A stretch of 64,000 nt of DNA from Lachnospiraceae bacterium (GTDB taxonomy: Bacteria; Bacillota; Clostridia; Lachnospirales; Lachnospiraceae). A program made the translations under genes and the position numbers. The notes under the pieces are model-generated. The model was not told the origin of the DNA. It made no database searches and was given only the letters and a program-made list of their open reading frames with translations. The DNA is taken from positions 124,001 through 188,000 of the forward strand of contig SVFC01000001.1 in assembly GCA_015057035.1 (NCBI GenBank). The letters run 5' to 3'. This document shows, one piece after another, positions 46,188-54,505 of the stretch; within the stretch, counting starts at the first letter, position 1, and the number at the start of each line of letters is the position of its first letter.

Positions 46188-46556
46188 ATGAAAAATTATA
46201 CAATTACAGTGAATGGAAACGTTTATGATGTTACTGTAGAAGAAAATGGTAGTGTTGCTACTCCAGCTTCTGCACCTAGAAGAGCAGTTACTCCAGCTCC
46301 AGTGGCAGCACCAGCTGCAGCTCCAAAAGCTGCAGGCGCAGGAAGTATTAAGGTAGAAGCAGGTGCTGCAGGTAAAATTTTTAAAGTTGAGAAAAAAGTT
46401 GGTGACAAAGTATCAAAAGGTGACGCTGTACTTATCCTTGAAGCTATGAAGATGGAAATTCCAGTTGTAGCTCCAGCAGATGGAACAGTGGCTAGTATTG
46501 AAGTATCTGTAGGTGATACAGTAGAATCAGGTGCATTACTTGCAACATTAAACTAA
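46188..46556 (+). CDS. Biotin carboxyl carrier protein of the decarboxylase
   Basis: It carries CO2 on biotin from the carboxyltransferase to the beta subunit. The 122-residue protein has a short N-terminal beta segment, an Ala/Pro-rich flexible linker (about 22-50) and a biotinyl domain (about 53-122) with the EAMKMEIP motif; Lys88 is the biotinylation site. AGGAGG supports the start. It serves both carboxyltransferases in the operon, since neither has its own biotin domain. Confidence 0.94.
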   Translation: MKNYTITVNGNVYDVTVEENGSVATPASAPRRAVTPAPVAAPAAAPKAAGAGSIKVEAGAAGKIFKVEKKVGDKVSKGDAVLILEAMKMEIPVVAPADGTVASIEVSVGDTVESGALLATLN

Positions 46557-46577
46557 TCTCCAAGGAGGGAATTTATT

Positions 46578-47729
46578 GTGGATTACATATTTGACACACT
46601 CACAAACCTCCTTCAGCAGACAGCCTTTTTCAATCTAACAGTTGGAAATTACGTAATGATCGTTGTTGCGTGTGTATTCCTTTATCTTGCCATTGCAAAA
46701 GGTTATGAACCATTACTGTTATTACCAATCGCATTTGGGATGTTACTTGTAAATATCTATCCAGATATTATGGCAAGCCCAGAAGAAACAGAAAATGGTG
46801 TTGGTGGTTTGTTACATTATTTTTATTTGATGGATGAATGGTCTATTTTACCATCTCTGATTTTCCTTGGAGTTGGTGCAATGACAGACTTTGGTCCTCT
46901 GATTGCCAATCCAATCAGCTTTTTACTTGGTGCTGCAGCACAGTTTGGTATTTTTGCAGCATACTTCATTGCAATTGCCCTTGGTTTTAATGATAAAGCG
47001 GCAGCTGCAATTTCAATCATTGGTGGTGCGGATGGCCCAACCTCAATTTTCCTTGCGGGTAAATTGGGACAGACTGGTCTTATGGGACCTATCGCTGTAG
47101 CGGCTTATTCCTATATGGCATTAGTTCCAATTATTCAGCCACCATTTATGAAACGTTTGACAACTAAGGAAGAGAGAAAGATTAAGATGGCAAACCTTCG
47201 CCCGGTTAGTCAGTTAGAGAAGATTCTCTTCCCAATTATTGTTACTATCGTTGTATGTACAATTCTTCCTACAACAGCACCACTTGTTGGTATGTTAATG
47301 CTCGGTAATTTATTCCGTGAATCAGGCGTTGTTCGTCAGCTTCAGGAAACAGCATCAAATGCGCTTATGTATATCGTAGTAATCCTTCTTGGAACCTCTG
47401 TAGGTGCTACTACAAGTGCGGAAGCCTTCCTGAACTGGAATACAATTAAGATTGTTGTTTTAGGTCTTGTTGCATTCGTAGTTGGTACTTGTACAGGTGT
47501 ATTGTTCGGTAAATTATTATGTAAGATTACCAAGGGCAAGATTAACCCACTGATTGGTTCAGCAGGTGTATCTGCGGTTCCTATGGCAGCCCGTGTATCT
47601 CAGAAGGTTGGTGCAGAGGAAGATCCAACAAACTTCTTACTTATGCACGCAATGGGTCCAAACGTTGCCGGTGTTATTGGTACAGCCGTAGCTGCAGGAT
47701 GCTTTATGGCGATATTTGGTATCTCGTAA
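46578..47729 (+). CDS. Sodium ion-translocating decarboxylase beta subunit
   Basis: It decarboxylates carboxybiotin and pumps Na+ outward. The 383-residue protein is highly hydrophobic, with about nine or ten membrane segments, and carries the signature [15 protein letters not shown] with the conserved Asp for Na+ (near residue 153). The C-terminal half repeats [23 protein letters not shown]. It begins at GTG 46578, with AGGAGGG upstream. Substrate class (OadB, MmdB or GcdB) is not distinguishable. Confidence 0.94.
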   Translation: MDYIFDTLTNLLQQTAFFNLTVGNYVMIVVACVFLYLAIAKGYEPLLLLPIAFGMLLVNIYPDIMASPEETENGVGGLLHYFYLMDEWSILPSLIFLGVGAMTDFGPLIANPISFLLGAAAQFGIFAAYFIAIALGFNDKAAAAISIIGGADGPTSIFLAGKLGQTGLMGPIAVAAYSYMALVPIIQPPFMKRLTTKEERKIKMANLRPVSQLEKILFPIIVTIVVCTILPTTAPLVGMLMLGNLFRESGVVRQLQETASNALMYIVVILLGTSVGATTSAEAFLNWNTIKIVVLGLVAFVVGTCTGVLFGKLLCKITKGKINPLIGSAGVSAVPMAARVSQKVGAEEDPTNFLLMHAMGPNVAGVIGTAVAAGCFMAIFGIS

Positions 47730-47748
47730 CCTGTTTAGCCATACTGGG

Positions 47749-47881
47749 CACGAAATAAAATGGCGAGTGAATTTATTCGCAGAGCAATTTTATTTTGTGA
47801 TCAGAAGAGGCGTTCAGCCTCGAGCGAGATTTGTAGTCGCGTAGCGACGGAGAAGATTGCGAAGCAATCGAAATCGAGCTC
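47749..47881 (+). other. Multi-hairpin element between beta subunit and oadA
   Basis: The 193-bp gap holds three consecutive folded units. (1) 47749-47799: 16-nt arms CACGAAATAAAATGGC and GCAATTTTATTTTGTG with an inner GTGAAT/ATTCGC stem. (2) 47807-47821: GAGGC-GTTCA-GCCTC. (3) 47822-47881: an 11-bp outer stem (47822-47832 with 47871-47881, including tandem G-A mismatches) enclosing hairpins GTCGC-GTA-GCGAC (47836-47848) and GATTGC-GAA-GCAATC (47855-47869), a three-way junction. No T-run follows, so it is not a simple terminator. It could be a cis-regulatory RNA, an RNA-processing site or an interspersed repeat. Confidence 0.65.
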
Positions 47882-47922
47882 ATATGGATAAACAAATTTA
47901 AAAATAATAAGGAGAATTTATC

Positions 47923-49341
47923 ATGTCAGAAGTGATTAAAAAACCTGTTAAAATTACAGAGACAATCTTGCGTGATGCACATCAGTCTTTGATTGCTACA
48001 CGTATGACAACAGAACAGATGCTTCCAATCATTGAGAAAATGGATAAGGTTGGCTATCACGCAGTAGAATGCTGGGGTGGAGCTACATTTGATGCATCAC
48101 TTCGTTTCTTAAAAGAAGATCCATGGGATCGTCTTAGAAAATTAAGAGATGGATTTAAAAATACAAAATTACAGATGTTATTCCGTGGACAGAATATCTT
48201 AGGATATCGTCCATACGCAGATGACGTAGTAGAATATTTCGTACAGAAGTCAATTGCAAACGGTATCGATATTATTCGTATTTTCGACTGCTTAAATGAT
48301 ACACGTAACCTTCAGACAGCAGTTACCGCATGTAACAAAGAAAAAGGTCATGCACAGGTGGCATTATCATACACATTAGGTGATGCATACACATTAGACT
48401 ACTGGATGGAAACAGCGAAAAAAGTAGAAGATATGGGTGCTGACTCTTTATGTATCAAAGATATGGCCGGTCTTTTAGTTCCAGCTAAGGCTACAGAGCT
48501 TGTACAGGCATTAAAGAGTGCAACAAAACTTCCAATTGAACTTCATACACACTACACCTCCGGTGTTGCTTCTATGACTTATTTAAAGGCGGTAGAAGCA
48601 GGTTGTGACATCATCGATACAGCTATGTCTCCATTCGCTCTTGGAACAAGCCAGCCAGCAACAGAAGTTATGGTAGAAGCATTCAAGGGAACAGAATACG
48701 ACACAGGCTTAGATAATACACAGTTGGCAGAAATCGCTGATTACTTCCGTCCAATGAGAGAAGAAGCAATTGCAAGCGGCCTCTTAAATCCAAAGGTACT
48801 TGGTGTAGATATTCAGACCCTTTTATACCAGGTTCCAGGCGGTATGTTATCTAACATGGTATCTCAGCTTAAGGAACAGAATGCAGAAGATAAATACGAA
48901 GAAGTATTAAAAGAAATCCCACGCGTTCGTAAAGACCTTGGTGAGCCACCACTTGTAACACCATCTTCACAGATCGTTGGTACACAGGCTGTATTCAACG
49001 TACTTATGGGAGAACGTTACAAAGTAGCTACAAAAGAAACCAAAGATGTATTACTTGGAAAATATGGTCAGACAGTAAAACCATTCAATCCAGAAGTAGT
49101 AGACAAGGTTCTTGGCGAAGAGAAGAAGAATGCTATTACATGTAGATATGCTGACTTACTTGAACCAGAACTTCACAAGCTAGAAGCAGAAATGGCTCAG
49201 TACAAACAGCAGGACGAAGACGTATTATCATATGCGTTATTCCCACAGGTAGCTATGGATTTCTTCAAATATCGTGAAGCTCAGCAGACAAAAGTAGATG
49301 CAAAAGTTGCAGATACAGAAAACGGAGCATATCCAGTATAA
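47923..49341 (+). CDS. oadA: Oxaloacetate decarboxylase alpha subunit, carboxyltransferase only
   Basis: This TIM-barrel carboxyltransferase takes CO2 from oxaloacetate onto biotin. The 472-residue protein has the family opening ITETILRDAHQSLIATRM, the RGQNILGYRPY block, DSLCIKDMAGLL, LHTHYTSG metal-site histidines and the PYC/OADA conserved domain to about residue 460. It lacks the C-terminal biotin domain of E. coli-type or Klebsiella OadA, so it must use the separate carrier at 46188, like the 5S subunit of transcarboxylase. AAGGAG precedes ATG. It is last in the operon, after the folded spacer. Confidence 0.93.
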   Translation: MSEVIKKPVKITETILRDAHQSLIATRMTTEQMLPIIEKMDKVGYHAVECWGGATFDASLRFLKEDPWDRLRKLRDGFKNTKLQMLFRGQNILGYRPYADDVVEYFVQKSIANGIDIIRIFDCLNDTRNLQTAVTACNKEKGHAQVALSYTLGDAYTLDYWMETAKKVEDMGADSLCIKDMAGLLVPAKATELVQALKSATKLPIELHTHYTSGVASMTYLKAVEAGCDIIDTAMSPFALGTSQPATEVMVEAFKGTEYDTGLDNTQLAEIADYFRPMREEAIASGLLNPKVLGVDIQTLLYQVPGGMLSNMVSQLKEQNAEDKYEEVLKEIPRVRKDLGEPPLVTPSSQIVGTQAVFNVLMGERYKVATKETKDVLLGKYGQTVKPFNPEVVDKVLGEEKKNAITCRYADLLEPELHKLEAEMAQYKQQDEDVLSYALFPQVAMDFFKYREAQQTKVDAKVADTENGAYPV

Positions 49342-49397
49342 TATTTTTCTTCGAAAAAATTTGAAAGAAACAAAAACTACAAATTGTAGTCAAATGG

Positions 49398-49432
49398 GGG
49401 CGTTCCACAAGTGATTGTGGGACGCCTTTTTG
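49398..49432 (+). terminator. Terminator after oadA
   Basis: GGCGTTCCACAA (49399-49410) pairs with TTGTGGGACGCC (49415-49426) with one G-T, followed by TTTTT. Confidence 0.92.
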
Positions 49433-49452
49433 ATTATTCTTGTGCTAAAAAA

Positions 49453-49471
49453 TATGCAAGAAATTATGCAA
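49453..49471. promoter_or_regulatory. Direct repeats upstream of the rpiR-family promoter
   Basis: TATGCAA occurs at 49453-49459 and 49465-49471, spaced 12 bp, 9 bp upstream of the -35 box. It is a possible regulator site. Confidence 0.3.
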
Positions 49472-49479
49472 AAAACTCG

Positions 49480-49507
49480 TTGTAAAAAGCGCAAGAACTG
49501 TTATAAT
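49480..49507 (+). promoter_or_regulatory. Promoter of rpiR-family gene
   Basis: TTGTAA (49480-49485) and TATAAT (49502-49507) are 16 nt apart. Confidence 0.65.
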
Positions 49508-49559
49508 AAAAATTGCTTGAATTTTTTGAGCAATGATGAAGCAGAATGGGGTAAAAGTT

Positions 49560-50477
49560 ATGGCAAATACAAATGATTTGTTAAATCGCATTAATAGTAA
49601 ATACAGTGCTATGAGTAAGGGACAGAAACTTCTTGCAGCATATATCACAGATAATTATGATAAGGCGGTTTTCCTTACGGCAGCAAAAATGGGTGAGACA
49701 GTAGGCGTGAGTGAGTCTACCGTTGTACGTTTTGCTATGAATCTGGGATATAAAGGCTATCCAGAATTCCAGAAAGCCTTAGAAGAATTAGTGCGTAATA
49801 AATTAAACTCTGTACAGCGTATGGAAGTAACCTATGGCAGAATCAGTCAATCCAAGATTTTAGAATCTGTGTTGCAGTCTGATGCAGACAAGCTGAAGAC
49901 AACTTTAGAGAAGATTGACCATAACGCTTTTGAACTTGCTGTAGATACCATTTTAGAGGCTAAGAATATCTATGTGGTAGGTATTCGTAGTTGTGCGCCT
50001 CTTGCAAGTTTTTTGTCATTTTACTTGAATCTCATGTTTGATAATGTGAGACTGCTTCATACCAATAGCTCCAGTGAGATTTTTGAGCAGATGGTACGAA
50101 TCGATGAAAATGATGTAATTATTGGAATTAGTTTTCCTAGATATTCTATGCGTACATTAAAAGCGTTGGAATTTGCCAACAACAGAAATGCCAAGGTTAT
50201 TACAATTACAGACAGCGTTCATTCCCCAATGAATCTCTATTCTTCCTGCAATTTGATTGCGGACAGTGACATGGCATCTATTGTAGATTCCCTTGTGGCG
50301 CCACTTAGTGTAATTAATGCACTGATTGTAGCTCTTTGTATGAAGAAACAGAAGGAAGTGGCTAAGACCCTTACTATGTTAGAAGAAATCTGGGATGAAT
50401 ATCAGGTATATGAAAACGATGAAATTGATTATATTGATGACTCTATCAAGATTCATTATGCAAAACTAGAGGATTAA
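49560..50477 (+). CDS. MurR/RpiR-family transcriptional regulator
   Basis: The protein has 305 residues from ATG 49560, 8 nt after GGGG; ATG 49533 is in frame but has no ribosome site. An N-terminal HTH_6 domain (about 5-80) contains SEQ-like AAKMGETVGVSESTVVRFAMNLGYKGYPEFQ, and a SIS phosphosugar-binding domain (about 120-260) includes NIYVVGIRSCAP and ISFPRYSMRT. Members sense sugar phosphates. It heads a run with the flavoprotein gene 3 bp downstream. Confidence 0.92.
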   Translation: MANTNDLLNRINSKYSAMSKGQKLLAAYITDNYDKAVFLTAAKMGETVGVSESTVVRFAMNLGYKGYPEFQKALEELVRNKLNSVQRMEVTYGRISQSKILESVLQSDADKLKTTLEKIDHNAFELAVDTILEAKNIYVVGIRSCAPLASFLSFYLNLMFDNVRLLHTNSSSEIFEQMVRIDENDVIIGISFPRYSMRTLKALEFANNRNAKVITITDSVHSPMNLYSSCNLIADSDMASIVDSLVAPLSVINALIVALCMKKQKEVAKTLTMLEEIWDEYQVYENDEIDYIDDSIKIHYAKLED

Positions 50478-50480
50478 ACC

Positions 50481-51752
50481 ATGAGCAAAGTTATTGTTAT
50501 TGGCGGTGGTCCTGCTGGTATGTTTGCGGCGTATTTTGCTGCAAAAAAAGGCCATAAGGTCACATTACTAGAACAGAATGAAAAACTCGGCAAAAAACTC
50601 TACATTACGGGGAAAGGGCGCTGCAATATTACCAATGCCAGCGATATGGAAGAACTTTTCAAAAATGTATGCAGTAATCCGAAGTTTTTATATAGTGCAT
50701 TTTATTCTTATACCAATGATCAGGTTGTGGAATTTTTTGAAAGTTTTGGTTTGCAGACGAAGGTAGAACGTGGGAATCGTGTTTTTCCTATGTCGGACCA
50801 TTCTTCAGATGTCATCGCAACTTTGAACAAAGCATTAAAAAGCGTTGGTGTAGAGGTGCGTTTGTACACCAAGGTAAAAGAAATTATTACCAATACGTCT
50901 GCAAACGCAGAGAATGAAGCTGGAGTGGAAAACTACGAACCACAGGTTGCGGGAGTGCTTCTTACAGATGGAACTAAAATCGAAGCTGACGCTGTTATCC
51001 TTGCAACAGGTGGCGTTTCCTATGTGTCTACAGGAGCAACTGGCGATGGATATCGTTTTGCAGAGAAACTAAATCATAGAATTGTGGAGCCAACTCCATC
51101 CTTAGTTCCATTTGAGACAAAGGAATCATGGGTTCCAGAATTACAGGGACTTGCGCTTAAGAATGTTTCTATTAAGATTGTCAATGGCAAAAAGACCTTG
51201 TATGAGGACTTTGGTGAGATGCTGTTTACACATTTTGGCGTCAGCGGACCAATGATTCTTTCTGCAAGTGCAGCCATTAAACCAGAGTACATCAAAGAAC
51301 AGCCAATGTGTTATATTGATTTAAAACCTGCATTGGATGAAGAAACTTTGGATAAGCGTGTGCTTCGTGAATTTGATGATGCTAAAAATAAACAATACAA
51401 GAATTCGATTCAGAAACTTTTGCCAGGGAAGATGGTGCCAGTAATCATAGAATTAAGTGGCATTGATCCTGATAAAAAGGTAAATGAAATCTCAAAAGAA
51501 GAGAGAAAGTGCCTTGTAAATCTTCTAAAAGCCCTACCTATTACAATTACAGGCACAAGAGGATGGAATGAAGCGATTATCACAAGAGGTGGAATCTCTG
51601 TAAAAGATGTAAACCCATCTACAATGGAATCAAAAAAAGTGAAAAAATTATATATTTGTGGCGAAGTGTTAGATTTGGACGCAATGACAGGTGGATTTAA
51701 TCTGCAAATTGCTTGGTCTACAGGATATTTAGCCGGAAATAGTATAGAATAA
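50481..51752 (+). CDS. HI0933/BaiN-like NAD(P)/FAD-dependent oxidoreductase
   Basis: The 423-residue flavoprotein opens with the dinucleotide motif IGGGPAGMFAAYFAAKKGH, then KLYITGKGRCNITNA and ILATGGVSY, and closes with the GEVLDLDAMTGGFNLQIAWSTGYLAG block that defines the HI0933 family. One clostridial member, BaiN, reduces bile-acid intermediates, but most members have no assigned substrate, so bile-acid activity should not be assumed. It is followed 13 bp later by cmk. Confidence 0.9.
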   Translation: MSKVIVIGGGPAGMFAAYFAAKKGHKVTLLEQNEKLGKKLYITGKGRCNITNASDMEELFKNVCSNPKFLYSAFYSYTNDQVVEFFESFGLQTKVERGNRVFPMSDHSSDVIATLNKALKSVGVEVRLYTKVKEIITNTSANAENEAGVENYEPQVAGVLLTDGTKIEADAVILATGGVSYVSTGATGDGYRFAEKLNHRIVEPTPSLVPFETKESWVPELQGLALKNVSIKIVNGKKTLYEDFGEMLFTHFGVSGPMILSASAAIKPEYIKEQPMCYIDLKPALDEETLDKRVLREFDDAKNKQYKNSIQKLLPGKMVPVIIELSGIDPDKKVNEISKEERKCLVNLLKALPITITGTRGWNEAIITRGGISVKDVNPSTMESKKVKKLYICGEVLDLDAMTGGFNLQIAWSTGYLAGNSIE

Positions 51753-51765
51753 GAGAGGATATGTT

Positions 51766-52434
51766 ATGAGTTTTAATATTGCAATTGATGGACCAGCAGG
51801 CGCTGGAAAAAGCACAATCGCAAAACAGTTAGCAAAGGATTTAGGCGTGGTATATGTGGATACAGGAGCTATGTATCGAGCTATGGCGTATTATTTCATT
51901 ACCAATAGTATTGGCGAGAAAGATATTGTGAAAATCATTGATGCCTGCAAACATGTAGATGTAACCATTACTTATGAAAATGGGGTCCAGAATGTATGGT
52001 TAAACGGAGAAAATGTATCCGGCAAGATTCGTACGGAAGAAGTGGGTAATATGGCATCGGCTACTAGTGTATATCCAGTGGTAAGAAATAAATTAGTTGA
52101 ACTTCAGCAGCAACTTGCCAAGACAACTGACGTGATTATGGATGGACGTGATATTGGTACGGTAGTTCTTCCTCATGCAGATGTAAAGATTTATATGACA
52201 GCCAGTTCTGCAATTCGTGCAAAACGTCGTTTCGATGAATTAACAGCAAAGGGAATTGAATGTGATCTTGATGATATCGAAAAAGATATAATTGATAGAG
52301 ACTATCGAGATATGAATCGTGAGACATCACCATTGAAGAAAGCGGATGATGCTGTGGAATTAGATACTTCAAATCTTGATATTGATGGTGTTGTAGATGC
52401 AATTAAAGAAATCGTTGCTAAGGCACAGAGATAG
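51766..52434 (+). CDS. cmk: (d)CMP kinase
   Basis: It phosphorylates CMP and dCMP. The 222-residue protein has the P-loop GPAGAGKST, YVDTGAMYRAMAYY, and the VIMDGRDIGTVVLPHADVKIYMTAS block. AGAGAGG precedes ATG. The cmk-ispH-rpsA order is conserved in Clostridia. Confidence 0.96.
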   Translation: MSFNIAIDGPAGAGKSTIAKQLAKDLGVVYVDTGAMYRAMAYYFITNSIGEKDIVKIIDACKHVDVTITYENGVQNVWLNGENVSGKIRTEEVGNMASATSVYPVVRNKLVELQQQLAKTTDVIMDGRDIGTVVLPHADVKIYMTASSAIRAKRRFDELTAKGIECDLDDIEKDIIDRDYRDMNRETSPLKKADDAVELDTSNLDIDGVVDAIKEIVAKAQR

Positions 52435-52465
52435 ATTAATTTAACTTGTTATTTGGAGGTATTAT

Positions 52466-53320
52466 ATGCAAGTAACATTAGCAAAAAGTGCTGGTTTTTG
52501 CTTTGGAGTAAAACGAGCTGTTAATATGGTATATGAAGAAGTGGATAAAACCAATGAACCAATCTATACCTATGGTCCAATTATTCATAACGATGAAGTG
52601 GTAAAAGACTTTGAAAGCAAGGGAGTTAAGCTTGTTCGCGAATTAAAAGAGCTTGCAGACCTTCCAAAGGGACGAATCATCGTCCGTTCCCATGGAATCA
52701 GTCGTGCAGAGTATGAAGAAATGGAAGGTTATGGGTTTACTGTAGTAGATGCAACCTGTCCATTCGTACGTAAAATTCACCGTTTGGTGGATGAGCATAG
52801 CGCCGCTGGAGAATATGTGGTAATCATTGGAAATCCTAAGCATCCTGAGGTTTGTGGAATCCGTGGATGGGTGAATGGCGAGGGCGTTTCTATCATTGAA
52901 TCAGTAGAAGAAGCAGATGCATTAATTCTTCCAGAAGATAAAAGGACGTGCATTGTTTCCCAAACGACATTTAATTACAATAAATTTCAAGATTTAGTTG
53001 AAATTATCAGTAAAAAAGGTTATGATATAATTGTTTTAAATACTATCTGTAATGCGACTGAAGAACGTCAGACAGAGGCGAGACAGATTGCAAAAGAAGT
53101 TGATGCCATGATTGTTATTGGCGACAAGAACAGTTCCAATACGCAGAAGTTATTTGAGATATGTAATACAGAATGTGAAAATACTTACTACATACAAACG
53201 AGTAGGGATATGGATTATCAGTTACTGAGGTCCATCAATAACGTAGGTATTACCGCAGGGGCTTCAACCCCAAATAATATTATTGAGGAGGTTTCAAAGA
53301 ATGTCAGAAATGAGCTTTGA
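52466..53320 (+). CDS. ispH: 4-hydroxy-3-methylbut-2-enyl diphosphate reductase
   Basis: It makes IPP and DMAPP, the end of the MEP pathway, with an iron-sulfur cluster. The 284-residue protein has the three cluster cysteines Cys12 (AGFCFGVKRA), Cys98 (DATCPFVRK) and Cys195 (NTICNATEERQ), plus SHGISRAEYE and a C-terminal GASTPNNIIEEV. In many Clostridia IspH is fused to S1; here it stops 20 bp inside the rpsA gene in another frame. Confidence 0.96.
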   Translation: MQVTLAKSAGFCFGVKRAVNMVYEEVDKTNEPIYTYGPIIHNDEVVKDFESKGVKLVRELKELADLPKGRIIVRSHGISRAEYEEMEGYGFTVVDATCPFVRKIHRLVDEHSAAGEYVVIIGNPKHPEVCGIRGWVNGEGVSIIESVEEADALILPEDKRTCIVSQTTFNYNKFQDLVEIISKKGYDIIVLNTICNATEERQTEARQIAKEVDAMIVIGDKNSSNTQKLFEICNTECENTYYIQTSRDMDYQLLRSINNVGITAGASTPNNIIEEVSKNVRNEL

Positions 53321-54437
53321 ACAGATGCTTGAAGAATCTTTAAAAACAATAAGAAATGGAGAAGTGGTAGAAGGTACCGTTATTGATGTGAAACCAGATG
53401 AGATCATCCTTAACATTGGATACAAATCTGACGGAATTATCTCACGTAGTGAATATACAAACGAACCTAACGTTGATCTTACTACAGTTGTAAAAGTAGG
53501 CGATACCTTATCTGCTAAGGTCGTTAAGGTTAACGACGGAGAAGGACAGGTTGTTCTTTCTTACAAACGTCTTGCTGCAGAAAAAGGAAGCAAGAGATTA
53601 GAAGAAGCTTTCGAAAACAAAGAAGTATTAACAGCAAAAGTTGCACAGGTATTAGCTGGTGGTGTTTGCGTTGTAGTTGATGAAACAAGAGTATTCATTC
53701 CTGCAAGCCTTATCTCTGATACTTATGAAAAAGACCTTGCTAAATTCAAAGATCAGGAAATTGATTTCGTTATCACAGAATTCGATCCAAAGAAGAGAAG
53801 AATCATTGGTAACAGAAAGACTCTCCTTGTTTCTCAGAAAGAAGAAGCACAGAAGGAATTATTCGGCAAAATCGCTGTTGGCGATGTTGTTGAAGGAACA
53901 GTTAAGAACGTTACAGATTTCGGTGCGTTCATTGATTTAGGTGGCGTTGACGGATTACTCCACATTTCAGAAATGTCATGGGGCAGAGTAGAAAGTCCTA
54001 AGAAAGTATTTACTGTTGGACAGACTGTTAGAGTATATATCAAGAGCATTAGCGAAACAAAGGTTGCTCTTTCTATGAAATTCGATGATGAAAATCCATG
54101 GAAAGATGCTGAAATCAAATATGCAGTTGGTAACGTTGTAACTGGTAAAGTTGCTCGTATGACTGATTTTGGTGCTTTCGTTGAATTAGCTCCTGGTGTT
54201 GATGCGTTATTACATGTATCTCAGATTTCTAAAGATCATGTTGAAAAACCAGCAGACGCCTTAACTGTAGGACAGGAAGTAGAAGCAAAAGTTGTTGACT
54301 TTAACGTAGAAGAAAAGAAAATCAGCTTAAGCATCAAAGCTTTATTTGCTCCTGAAGAACCAGAAGTAAAAGAAGAATCTGATGAAGACGTTGCTGATGT
54401 TAATATCGAAGAAGTAGCTTCTGCAATTGAAGAATAA
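53301..54437 (+). CDS. rpsA: 30S ribosomal protein S1 homologue (four S1 domains)
   Basis: The protein has 378 residues from ATG 53301, with GAGGAGG at 53285-53291 inside ispH; the in-frame ATG at 53283 overlaps the ribosome site. Four S1 RNA-binding domains are visible at about residues 18-86, 103-168, 190-258 and 275-344, the last two with VTDFGAFIDLGGVDGLLH and MTDFGAFVELAPGVDALLH. The tail is acidic. The protein fits the shorter Gram-positive S1, which has four rather than six domains. The 20-bp overlap implies translational coupling with ispH. Confidence 0.95.
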   Translation: MSEMSFEQMLEESLKTIRNGEVVEGTVIDVKPDEIILNIGYKSDGIISRSEYTNEPNVDLTTVVKVGDTLSAKVVKVNDGEGQVVLSYKRLAAEKGSKRLEEAFENKEVLTAKVAQVLAGGVCVVVDETRVFIPASLISDTYEKDLAKFKDQEIDFVITEFDPKKRRIIGNRKTLLVSQKEEAQKELFGKIAVGDVVEGTVKNVTDFGAFIDLGGVDGLLHISEMSWGRVESPKKVFTVGQTVRVYIKSISETKVALSMKFDDENPWKDAEIKYAVGNVVTGKVARMTDFGAFVELAPGVDALLHVSQISKDHVEKPADALTVGQEVEAKVVDFNVEEKKISLSIKALFAPEEPEVKEESDEDVADVNIEEVASAIEE

Positions 54438-54446
54438 AATTTATTA

Positions 54447-54474
54447 GGGGCTGTCTTTAGACAGTCCCTTTTTT
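54447..54474 (+). terminator. Terminator after rpsA
   Basis: GGGGCTGTC and GACAGTCCC pair across TTTA, followed by six T. Confidence 0.9.
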
Positions 54475-54505
54475 CTTAAACACGTAGGAGACTGGGGGAA
54501 TAAAT

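Noticed and set aside
47749-47799. Simple terminator after the beta subunit
   Set aside because: No T-run follows the hairpin and oadA continues the same pathway downstream.
50481-51752. Bile-acid reductase BaiN
   Set aside because: The family match is broad; no other bai genes are present, so that specific function is unsupported.
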